Source of the DNA: Phylloscopus collybita | Taxonomy: Eukaryota; Chordata; Aves; Passeriformes; Phylloscopidae | Length of the DNA stretch: 64,000 nt | Assembly (NCBI GenBank): GCA_027886175.1 | Contig: JAJNNQ010000024.1 | Span: forward strand, 1,162,001 to 1,226,000 | Reading direction: 5' to 3' | In this document: positions 23,301-35,300 of the stretch, in pieces | Numbering within the stretch: position 1 is the first letter of the stretch | Layout of the letters: every line of letters starts with the position of its first letter | Translations under genes and position numbers: made by a program | The notes under the pieces: model-generated | The model's input: the letters and a program-made list of their open reading frames with translations, nothing else | Told to the model about the DNA's origin: nothing | Databases searched by the model: none

Positions 23301-26300
23301 GGAACATGGCACCAGGTTCTCCATAAATATGATGTGAGGTAACAGACGTGTTGAAGAGGAATGGCCTGAGTTGGCCCAAGTTACCTTTTGGGACGTTAAT
23401 TTTAATTTTATTAAAGAGCTTTCTCTTATCAGTAATCTTTCCCTCATGCAGGTGCTTGCAGAAAATCCTCGAGTCAGTGCTTAGCATTCTCTTAATTAAA
23501 TATTTTGAGCTTCAGTCAGTTACTACGACAAACAGCTCTTGGACCTCGGACAGTTCTGAAGCAATTCTCAGAACTCCTTCCAAAACTTCAACGTAATTTT
23601 TTAATTACTGGCACCAGATCTGGATACAGCAATCTAATAATAGTCCCCAGTGCCTTGGACAGGTGTAATTAATACCTTTCCTTACTCTACTAAATACATC
23701 CTGCTGATGCTTTCAGGGATTATGTTTAAGTTGGCTGGGGCATGGAGAGGCCTTACTGTGCTTTGCTTATCTCAAGTCCTCCTGAATACCTTTCCACACG
23801 GCTGGGTGCTGTCATGTTTGGGCTGGAGGGAATGGGCAGGATGTTGTTTTTATCCCCTGGCAATCGGATCCTTTCCCTTCAGGCTAGCAGGAATCCCAAG
23901 GACATGTGCTCAGAGCTCCTTTCTTGTCTGGAAGAGATTCTCTTCCTTCAGGGGCTGACTTCAAGCTTTCCTGGCTGGGTCTAGGCTGCCAGCAGAGCTG
24001 GTGGCCTTCTGCCTGCGGAGGCATTTATCCTGGACTCGTCTGCAGCAGCTGGGTTTGTGGATTGCTGCACCCCAAACTCTTGGCTTACTCGTCAGACTCA
24101 GAAGAAAAGAAAATACCTCAGCAGCAGTGACTCCTCCCTGCCTTTTCTGATGGCTGATTTTACCACAGTCAGAGCAAATGCTGAAATACCCTTTTCTTTA
24201 GGGCTTTATTTCTTAAGGTGCTGGAACTGGCTGTGTAAAAACCCGCATTCCTTTACTGCCCTGTAAAATCTGCTAAGCTGTAACAGTTAGAGAAAAGAAT
24301 AAACTCTACCCAGAGAATGAAATTGGCATTTTCTAGTCCTTTGGATTTGGTTGTGATGAACAACTTGTTCTCTGCCTGTCTGGGTGATTGCCCAAATGAG
24401 ATGCCCTGGAAGGGGTTGATTTTGGGACTGTGCTGACAATTGTGCAGGCTTCAGAGTTAGGTCTGTTTAATAGGATTTGAATTGGCCACCCAAAATCACC
24501 AGCTGGTTTTGAAAACGGAGCTCAGATTTTTGTGGTGAGAACAGTGGTAAATACAAAGCAAGCTGCAAGTGAAGCCAGACAGCTATTGCTGGAAAAAAGA
24601 GAAGAAAGAAACTGAATTTATTGCCGCCTTGGGCACAGCAAAAAGAAAAAAGCTGGAGATGGACTTGCAGTACCGATGGCTGCAAAATATCTCCATGGTC
24701 TGGCTCTCTGTCTCATTCTCCTGGCTAAGCTTAAACTGGACAGTAAAGGTTTGTGATTTGGGTGCAGAAGTCCAAGTCTCAGGCCTTCTCTTTGCCTGTT
24801 CCCCGAGCTGCAGCTCTGAACTGCACTGGCATGGTCAGGATGCTCCAGGATGCTGCTGGGAGTGAGTGCTGCTGCCTGGCTTGGCAGGTCTGCCAGAAAT
24901 AGACTCTGGGGAAAAAAAAAAAAAAAAAAAAGGAAGGGGGAAAAAAGAGGAAAAAGGCAGGGGGTTGTCCCTCCAACAGTGAAATAGTCCCTCCAATAGT
25001 TGAAGTTGCTTCTCTTGTGCTCTGTTGGTCTCCTGGCCAAATCCCACAGTTCTTGCTGGATTCTTTTTCAAACCAGTTTCCTCTCCATTCAGCCTGAGCT
25101 CCCTTTGGCAGCAGCCAGCAGGAACTGCCTCCCTCTTAGACTGGGAATTTGCAGAAGGAAACAGCCCAAGCGCTCGGGTATGTGGGCAAAGCTCTTTAGA
25201 AGTCCTCAAAACGTCACACCCTGGTTTGGCGAGGTCACATGCCATCATCCCCTGTTCTCTGCAAGGTTAAATAAATATGTTGGAACATTGTTTGCCGAGC
25301 TGTGTGCAGTGGGAATGTTCCTGGAGCTGTTAGTGCAGCATCTGCCATGGGCATTGCCCAGGACCTCCTGGCTTTGGCTCCTTGGAGACTGAGTGAAGCA
25401 GCACCGCTGCAGAGCATCCAGGCCACGAGCTGAATTGACCTCTGGGCGAGCCAATGTCTGCAGAAGCACGGCTTCCTGAGCTGGGGTTTCTCCAAGTGTC
25501 CCTGGCAGGGGTTTAAATAGCTGCCAGAAGGGATGAGGACGACTTCTGCTCCTGGAAGTTCCTCCTGCCTGGAGCAGCAGAACCTCCTTGGATTGTTGGC
25601 AGGTCTGGGAAGCTGCCCAGCAGGAGCTGGTGCCTCCTGCATGGACCCAGGGATGGAGGCATTCCTGGGCTGAGTGTGACCCCCTTCCCTGCTTCGTGGC
25701 AGTTCCATACTGCTTACTAAGGGCATGCTTAGCTCTGGCTCCCAGATTTCTCCAGGCAACGTTTTGGTCCTTGGAAGTGTTTCTTCTCAGGTTTATTTTT
25801 TCCCCCGGGGCCCTTGCTGTGCTGTTCCTGTGCTGTGTGGTGCCAGCCAGCTTCGCCTTCCCCCGCCTCTCCCTGCCTGGGATTCACAGGCCCTCCCAGA
25901 GCAGGAGCTGGCACCAGTCCCCCTGCCCCTGTGAGTGGGACACGTGCTGCTGTTTGGGTGAGCACACGTGCCCGTGGTGGAGTTCCAGCCCTGCTTCCTC
26001 CCCTGCAGGCAGAGGAGAGGTGCTGGCCCTGCCCTCACCTGCGCCCCTTGAGCCCAGCCCGGAGGATTTCAGATGGAGAGAAGCAGCAATTGCTCATATG
26101 ATGTGTCACACCATAACCTTCAGGAAAGTAATTCATTCCAGCAGTGTAATTCTGGGACTGGAGAACCAAAAATATGGGCTATTACTCATCTTTGTATCTC
26201 ATAACACAGAATAACCTGAACCATTTATCTATTTACACAGCAGAGGTTTAGCCAAAAGCAGAATGTCAAGAGCCACTGTTGCTACATATTGAGAGCAATT

Positions 26301-29300
26301 ACTTGCTTTATCATTTATTATTTTTTTTTATTATTATTATTCTGTGCCAGTATTGGCCAGGAACTCAAGTCAGGAGATAGGCAGGATGCAGAAACAAAGA
26401 GCCCCTCCTTGAAGCTGGGGAGAGCAAAGCTGAGTAATTGGCATGTCTTGAGTAGGCTGTGAAAGCTCAAATGTGTTTGTTTGATGATTACCCAACATCT
26501 ACAGTATTTTCTGCTTTTTTCCTTCTGCATGAATGAAATTTCCAGGTGCCTGCACACACATCTACGCTGCACAGGAGGCTCTGTGTGTTAAGTGTGTCTG
26601 GGCACATTTGGTCTTCACTTGTCTTGGTCTACCTCTGGATGAACTCAAAACCAGGGATATTTAGCCAAGCCAGCCCTGGGGTAACTCTGTGCAGAGTTTG
26701 ATCCCTAGAACAGGGTATTGCTGGAACAAAGATGCTGTTTCCACCTTGGTCAGCTCTGTCAGCTGTGCAGGGGGATCTCCTGGACCTGATGGAAGGGGTC
26801 TTGAAGGGGGAGAGGTCACTCGGAGCTGGGGTGAATCCCAAAGCTGCCTTGCTTGTCTGCTGGGATTGGTGGGTGCCTGACAAGAGACCCGTCAAAATTA
26901 AGGGGAAAGTGTGTCCTTAAGGCACAGAGGGCTAATTCTTGGTGATAGTGAAAAAGTCCTCCACATGATTGGCTCTGTCTTCTGGGTTCAGAGGGTTGCT
27001 CCACCTGCACAGCTGAGCTCAGGCTGGGCAGCACATGTGGACATGTATAATGTGCTTTTTTCTGTCAATGAATGAGGGGTGACTTAGCAATATGAATAAT
27101 AGATTGCTGCATCATACTGTTACCACTCCATGTTTTGGACCTTGCAGCTGTGATAAATAAATACCAGCTTTTATATATATTTTTTTTAACTTTGGCAGAG
27201 ATTGTGTTGTGCTGCCAAGGTACAGTGTGGTATCTCATGTTTCTGTAACCTGTGAATTAGTTTGTCCTCACCAGAGTAACTCCTGTGGTTTGCTGTCTAA
27301 ATACTCCGTGCAAGCCTCTGTGCTCAGTTCCATCTCATTAGATGAAAGAATGTACTAATTTAAGTCTGTTTCCTTGGTGAATCACCTGAGGCTTTCAGAA
27401 ATGGTGAGATGAAGCTCTGATTTACCTGTTGTTCTATCTGATGACTAAACGATGTCTCTTTAATGTGAGCAGTCAGGAATGTGGCTGGCAGGTGTTTATG
27501 GTCCTGGTGCTGCTCTGAGTTCACCCTGGCAGCTCTGGTGTGTGGTGTTCAGCTGTACCCCTTTGTCAGGCCTGTGTCATCAGAGTGATCTTCCCGCAGC
27601 AGGAGCACATCCAGCCAGCAACACACTCAGCAATATTGGCTGCTGGCTCTTAGCACACACTAGGAAGCCTCAGTTCCTGCAGTTTTACCCTTCAGTTCCA
27701 AGGCATTCATGTCAAAGGGAATATGCAGATGATCAGGAAGCCTGAACATTTCCAGGGATGGGGCTTCTCTGGGCACCCTGTGCCAGGGCCTCAGCACACT
27801 CACAGCCAGGAATTCCTTCCCAATATCCCTTCTATCCCTGCCCTCTGGCAGTTTGAAGCCATTTCCCTTGCCCTGTCCCTCCAAGGCCTTGTCCCAAGTC
27901 TCTCTCCAACTCCCACGAGCCTGAAAAAGAAGAAAAAAAGAAATGTGCCAGGAGCGTGGTACCAAAATGGTTTTGTTTTTCATAGTATGTTTTAATGCAA
28001 ATCATGCAAAGCCAACACTTGACTGCAGTTTAAGAACATTGTAATGAAAGGGTAACCTCTCCAGTCGTGTATTCAAAGCCAGGAGAAGCCAAAAATGACA
28101 CTTTGAGTTGTAGACACCGGCCTGGAGGCTTTCTGAGTAAACAGCTGCAGTAAATGCCCAGCGTTAGGTGTGTCAGGTGTTTGTGGGTGGTTAGCAAGGT
28201 TGTCTCCTCCACTTTGTTACTGATGTCCTTGCAGTAATTTTTGACTATCGTTGCACAAGGAAATAAAGGATGGACGAGGCAGTGGAGCTGGAAGGACAGC
28301 TCTGTCTCTGCCCTGTTGGGCATCTGTGCCAGCTAAGAGGGAGGTCCTTTTGACTTCTGGTTTCCTTAATGGCCGTTTATACAACAAATCATCGATGTGA
28401 GAGCTGAGAAGCCCCTCTCCTGTTCTCTCCCTAGGTGGCAGTGAAAGTAATTGACAAGAAAAGAGCCAAAAAGGACACCTATGTCACCAAGAACCTGCGG
28501 CGGGAAGGGCAGATCCAGCAAATGATCCGCCACCCCAACATTGCCCAGCTGCTGGACATACTGGAAACTGAGAACAGCTACTACCTGGTCATGGAGCTGT
28601 GCCCTGGAGGCAACTTGATGCACAAGATCTACGAGAAGAAAAGGCTGGAGGAGCACGAAGCCCGCAAATACATCCGGCAGCTCATCCTGGCAGTGGAACA
28701 CCTTCACCGGGCAGGAGTCGTGCACAGGTAACCTGGGTGGCAGAGTTTGTGTCAGCTCCTCTAAGTGGTGTTTATTTGTGTTGTGAGGGGGTTTCCTTGT
28801 GAAAAGATGCTCCTGAGAGCTTTCTGGCTGCTCTTTGTGGTGGTGTTTGGATGCTCTTATCTCGGGCTGTACCTGCAGAAAGCACTTGGGCAGCTTCAGG
28901 TGAGCACACAGGAGCTGTGCTGGCTCCACGGCCAGGAGCTGGACTCTGTGGTCCTCATGGATCCCTCCCAGCTCAGGATGTCCTGTGGTGCTGTGTCAGT
29001 AGAGATAAGGTACAGTGCAAAAGCAGGGCCCTTTCACTGCCAGCACTGGTTTGCCTCTCCAAAGCTCTGCACCAACGTGAGCTAAGGAGTCATTTCACCG
29101 TTTCTTTGAGAAGGTGCCTCTTGTTCCACTGGTGGAAAGACAGCAGTGCAGGGGGATGAGCTGATCTGCCCAAAACCTGGCAGTTCCAGGGCTGGGACAA
29201 AGCCTCAGTGGGACCACTGAAATCCCTGGCTTCTGCTTCCCTGCCCTTTGCATTTGTTGCATCACCTCAGCAGGGATGGAGAGAGCCAGAGCTGCTGCAA

Positions 29301-32300
29301 TGCATCACCTCATTCTCCATCCACGGAATCACAGGATATGCTGAGCTGGGAGGACCCCACCGGGATCATCCAGCCCAGCTCCTGGTCCTGCACAGGACAC
29401 CCCAGAAATCTCATCCTGTGCCTGGGAGCATTTCCCAAGGCCTCCTTGAGCTCTGTGTGTGAGCAGGATGTGCATCTCCTGGCACGAAGGTGCTGTGGAG
29501 TTAGGAGCTCACCTGGGCTCCAGGGGGAGCAGGACAGGCTCAGCAGAGAGAAGGCTGATGAATAAAGAGTAGCTGCCTCTGCCTGAAGCCCCTGAGCAGC
29601 AAGTGAGAGAGGCTGGGAGGGTGCAGGAGATGTCACATGTGACTGCCTGTCCCTTTCTCCCCTCCTGTGCTCTCAGCTGCCATGGAGACAGGAGGATGGT
29701 GGGCTGGCTGGACCTTTGGAGCCAGCAGCTCCCCTCTCCTGTTCCTAGGTGTATTTATAGGGCCTTGTGCTAAGAAGGAGGCTCTGCTTTCTAAATTTGG
29801 GCCAGCTGGTGTTAAGTCTGGGCTCCCACACAGTTCCCATATGATGCTGAGCAAGTTGTGTAGGCCCCATCCTCCTGGGTTCTGTGGGCACGCTGCAGGA
29901 GCCAGACATCTGAATGCTTTTCAGGATCTGGGTCTGCATCTCCTGGGCTCCACTGGCTGTGCAGGAGGTGGGGAGCTGCCCACAGCCAGCTCCACCAGCT
30001 GTGCCCAGCTGTGTGCTGAGCTGCCCACCACTGTGCAGCGTGGGTGCAGCTGGCTCAGTGGAACTCCACGTGCTCTGAAAGCTGCTGGGTTGTTTTTCTT
30101 TGCCCTGTATCTCTGTGTGTTCCCTGTGATCCATTAGGGATAACTGATATGTGCACAGGCCACCTCTGGGCTTACCTCGAGCTACATTTCAGGCACCACT
30201 GTAATATAAATATTTGAGCAGCCACCAGGTTCTCTATCAGCCTCAAAACTGCTGATCTCTTTAAATTATTAACCCCACAGTTTGAGGCAGGGACAAGGAA
30301 GACATTTACTTACTGCTTTCAGGGGTCTGCTGATACCCAGTATTTAGAGAGAGAGGGAGAGAGATAAAGGAAATAAATCAAGTTTCTGAGATGGGCAGAA
30401 GAAAACGAGGCAGGAGCAGATGAACATGTTTAGCTTTTAACAGCAGGATTGGGTCTGCAGCAGCAATTCCTCTCCCTGAAAAATCCACCTTCTGCACAGT
30501 GGCCAAGGCACTTCACAGGGGGCTGGCAGGCTTGGCTTTGATTCCGCTCCTTTTCAGAGAGGACTCAAACCCACATTTTGTACAAAAATAGCCTGTTCCC
30601 TGAGCACAAGCTGGAATCAACAGGCTGTTGTGGTGAGAAGGAGGCAAGGCTTTGGGGCCCAGGGAGAGCCTGGGTGTCCCTGTGGATGCTGAGTGTCTGT
30701 GTGGATGCTGAGTGTCCCTGTGGATGCTGCAGGTTTGGCTCTCCCCTCTCTGCTGCCTCTGTGACCTCAGCACAGCTCCAGAGGCTGTGGCAGGAGGCAG
30801 CAGCCCTGAGAACAGTGTGACAGTGCTGGGCTTCCTCTGGCAGCCGAGTTGTGTCTGTCCAGCCCTGGGGTGTTGAATTAACCCCCACCCCACAGGCAGC
30901 CTCCTCCATCCACCCTGTTTCTCAGATCACTGTGCAGCCCTGAGCTGCTTCTTGGGAGGCTTCCACACAGTGAATGAGCAGGTCCAATTCTGCCTAAACT
31001 GGTGAAACTGGACAGAATCATGGGCAGCTTATCTGCAAGTGTTTTCTCTGGTTTCACCCCCTCGATGCCGCCTTCTGCAAGCAAGGAGTGTAGAGCAGTG
31101 TAGGGATGCAGGAAAAGCCCTGGTGATGTGATCTGGATTTATTCTCCTGCCTCTCTCTGAGCAAGCCAGGGAGAAAAATTAACAATTACCTCAGGAGTTG
31201 TCCTTCAGCATCTCGGGCCTCTGACTGTGGCAGCTCTAAAAACAGGCTATTCAATCAGCTACTGAGGGAGGGGAAAAAATAGTGCAGGAGTCTGATTCAT
31301 TCTCTGCCGGGCTGCAGTGGCAATGTTCTGTTGTTGTTGTTATTTTTAAAGCAGGTAAAAATACCAGCACTTCCATGTGCGTGGTGGTCCGGGGGCGTTC
31401 GGGTTTGCCACGTGTGGAACAAGCTGCAGCATCCCCAGGCAGAGAAGGGGCTGCTCTTTCTCCCTCCAAATGCTCCCCAGGGAATGGGGCAGGGCCCTGG
31501 GAGGCTTTTTATTGACTGTTTTATTGCAAACAAACAAACAAATCACGGGTTTCGTCTGCATTGTTTGGGGAGGAATGTGGATGGCTTCCCCTGTTCCGCT
31601 TGGGATGAAAAACCCTGGATGGAATCATAAGTTGCATGAAATTTGCTTATGTTATTTGATGAGTATTACTCAGAGAGCTGCATGGCTTACAATCCAGGCT
31701 TGGCATGGCAGAAAAGCAGCCAGATCACTGGTCTTTGGATAAGAGCAGGTAGCCAGAATTCAGTGGAGATGCTTTTGTTAAGAGGCACTGATGTGTGAAG
31801 AGCCTAAAATTGAAGAACTTCGAGAAACCTCATTTTTATTTAGAGGTGTAAAAATACCCCCCCCCCAAACTCATGTTCAACTGTGTAGATGTATTTTAAA
31901 ATTCCAAATATGTCATCTGCTGAGATGGATGAAGACTGCAAGTTCCAGAGTGCAGAAGCTGCTGCATCTTTGGTGAGGGGTGCCCAGGGTTCAGAGCTCC
32001 TCAGCTGCTCACTGAAAGCAAAATGCCACTATTCTATATATAATTCCATGTTATCATTTGGGCTTCTTTCCCTCTATCAGGAAAGCAGGTTGGTTGCTGC
32101 TAAAAATATACTTGCAACAAGCTCAGCTGTGAATCAGGTAGGAATATTTATCTTTTCCTCTGACAGAGGGAAAACAGAACCAAATGGCAGGGTCTGGTGA
32201 GGCTTTCTCTTGGCAGAGGGTGTTTACACAGGTCCTCATGCTGTCAAAAAGCAGCATGAGCAATAAGCCCTCTGGGAGCACGGGGACAGCAGGGAAAATG

Positions 32301-35300
32301 AAGTGAAAGCCTCGGTGCTTTGCCACTGCATCCCACAGGAAATTCTCAACAAGCCTTTTAAAGTCACTTTAACAAAACTCAGTCCCGTTCAATGCAATTA
32401 CTGTCAGGTTGTCAAAGGAAAGACTTGAATAGAGTGTTGGTAGCAAAGATGGCTTGCTGTATTCCCCTTTTTCTGCCCTCCTGGCAGCAGATTCCTACCT
32501 TCCACTGCCATTTGGTGATTAGAAGCGGGTCAGGAGTTTGAGAGAGATGGTGGAACCCTGGTGCTTTGGGCAGAGCTGGGTGATGCCACACGATGCAGTT
32601 GCTCAGAGTGCCACAGGCTTCCTCGTTTGGTACCTGCTGTTTGACATGTTGGCTTTGATAACTTCCAGCCTATTAATTTTAAGTGCCAGCAGTCTGGCTG
32701 CTGATGCAATATTTATGACAGATCCTGCTCCACAGAACAAACTCTCCTTTTGAAGCGTGGAGCTGGCTCCTCTTTCTACTTTATTTCAGATTTCAGAATT
32801 ACCTTTGGGCATTCTCTCTTGCAGTGCTCTGGTGTAAACAAACTAAACCTCATTGTAGTGAAGACAATGGACCAGATTCCTCTTTTACAGAGGCAGCCAC
32901 GTGGAATCCAGTGACATTGTTACTGACAGAAGGATTGGGCTCAATAAGATTTTGATATCAAAGCCTTTGAAATACACATTGATAAATAAATGTGGTGAGG
33001 AACCCAAATCTCTGCAAGCTTTCCAGCTCTTGGACAAGGCCTGAAAGTGGCCTTGAGGGTTGATGGTGAAGGAGTGATTTGCTGTGGTGCTGTTCTGATT
33101 AAAAATCAGATTCAAGAGAGAGCAGCCAACCACTGCTGCTGTGCAGCTGCTTGCTGCTAAAGCCTTCTTTCTCATCCTTCCTCCCCCAGACAAGAAATAA
33201 AGTGTGAAATGCAAAACTTCCCTTTTGCAGCCTGCTGCCTGGAATAAGCTGCTGTGGGAGCAGCTGATGGGGTCACTTGCTCCAGGGATCCACTTGTGCT
33301 CCTCACTGGAGGCACTTGGGGTTCCCAGAGTGGTCCAAAGAGATAAATCAGTCCCATGGACAGCAGAACAAACTCCCAAAGAAACTCAGCCCGTAAAGGT
33401 GGTGTATTTTCAGATGCAGGCAATGCCAACTGTGTGCTGCCATCTCCACAAGCTGAGAAGACATAAATATCTGCTGGTTCTCCAGGCTGTGGGGATGCAG
33501 CTTGGCCTTCCTTATTCCTGGATGTGAGTAACTTGTCCCAGAGTTAGACACTCTCAGCATCAGGGAACTGATCCCTCAGGCAAAGGCAGTGCTTCTTGCT
33601 CCTTTTGCATTTAATGCCTGAGGGTATTTTGAAGTTTTTCAGCAGTGAATGCTGAGAATTTGCTTATGGGGGAAACCCATAAATATTCCTTTAGTCGTGA
33701 TGGTTTTGGTTTTTTGTTTTTTTTTTTTTTGAGGAGACTTGACAGTAAAGGAACAAGATCAAATTGACTTCAGGGAGGGAAGCTGAAAGTGTCCAGAGTC
33801 CATGCTTTGTTGCAGTGGAGAAAGAAACACCATTGCCCCCAGAAGTGTTTGGAGGGCTGCATTTCATGCACTGTATCATAAAGGGTTTGGAACATTGAAG
33901 GCAGGTGAGGCACTCAGTGAAAGTTGGTGAAGGGTCTGGAGCACAAGTCTCAGCAGCAGCTCAGATAAGCCTCCTCTTGTAAAAGATAATTAAAGTTTGA
34001 ATTGGGCAGAACTGGCTTAATGAAGCATTTAGGACGTTCATGGAAATGGGTCCTAAAGCAGGTGTGCAGCTGGGTTGTAGCACCATGAAGAGAAATGTGG
34101 GAAAGCCTGTTGTCCTGGCTCCTGGTATTGCTCCAATAATCAGTGCTTTCCTGATGGGGGGGCACAAAAACTGTGGTGCATATGGACCATTAGCTCAGTT
34201 ACCACTCACTGGCAAATCTGCTGAGAACAGACAGATGGGTAAACAGCTTTAACCAGGTTGGACTGCACTCTATACTGAGGCAATATTTACATTTCTATCT
34301 TTTTCCTCTGATGGCTTTAAAATGCCCTGTAATATTTACCTTTTTTTCTTTCTTCTTTTTTTTTTTTTTATACCTTGAATCCTTTAAAATATCTTTTCTG
34401 GTGTTCATGGTTACCCCCCCCCCCCCATCATTCATTTGTTATTCTGACTGCCTGGATGTCTTTTCTCCTTAACTTGCAGCTTGCAGCTTTTCCCTTTCCT
34501 TGCCTTTAAAGTCTTGTCTGTTCTTAGCTAATATTTCATATACTCAGAGCTTCCAGAGGGTCTTTCTCTTTGCTCTGAGGTGCTGTACCGAGCATGGCAG
34601 TGTTGATTTCAGTTTGAGGTTTTAGAGGTGGTGGGGGGTTTTTGGTTTGTATTTTCTTGTCTTTCCCAGACTGCTTTGTTTCCAAAGTCTCTCCGTTCAG
34701 TTCCCAGCCCTGATATTTTCCTGGAGACCAATCACACAGTCTGTGAAGACCTCCTCCTGCAGGCACTCAAGATGCCAGAGGTGAAGCACTGAGCCCTTTT
34801 TTGGCAGCAGAGGGAAGCAGAAGTGGGTTGATCCCGATCCTTCTGGCAGGGCAGGGTGTCCCTGGATCGAGCCCTTTCTCAGCAGTCCTGGTTGCAAGGG
34901 AGACGCCTCTGGGAGGACCAGGGGTGCAATAACCCCTGGGGTATTGCCAGAGGAGGGTTTGGGTTGGGAGGGACCTCAAACCCCATCCATTCCCACCCCT
35001 GCCATGGCAGGGACACCTTCCACTGTCCCAGGCTGCTCCAAGCCCCATCCAACCTGGCCTTGGGCACTGCCAGGGATCCAGGGGCAGCCACAGCTGCACC
35101 CTGTGCCAAGGCCCCACCACCTTCACAGCCAGGAATTCCTTCCCAGTATCTCACCTAACCCTATTCTCTGTCATTTTGAAGCCATTCTCCCTCTAGACTG
35201 GCTCCAGCAGCTCCTTCTGCTGTTGGAGCCCAGGGCTGGAGGCAGCTCTGCAGGAGGGGTCTCTCCTCAGAGGGGCAGAATCCCCCCTTCACCTGCCCAT

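Larger units (their letters stand above)
14336..28434 (+). other. HUNK: HUNK intron 1 (14.1 kb)
   Basis: The intron holds the downstream CpG island, the VNTR (14428-14908), a CR1 copy (15522-15911), a foldback sequence (17052-17280), A-rich runs at 18627-18651 and 24912-24931, and a CR1 fragment (27745-27925). No exon or independent gene is recognisable. Confidence 0.85.

Noticed and set aside
34037..34252. A 70-codon plus-strand ORF in intron 2 that looked like a processed pseudogene
   Set aside because: I recognise no parent protein, and there is no poly(A) tail or target-site duplication.
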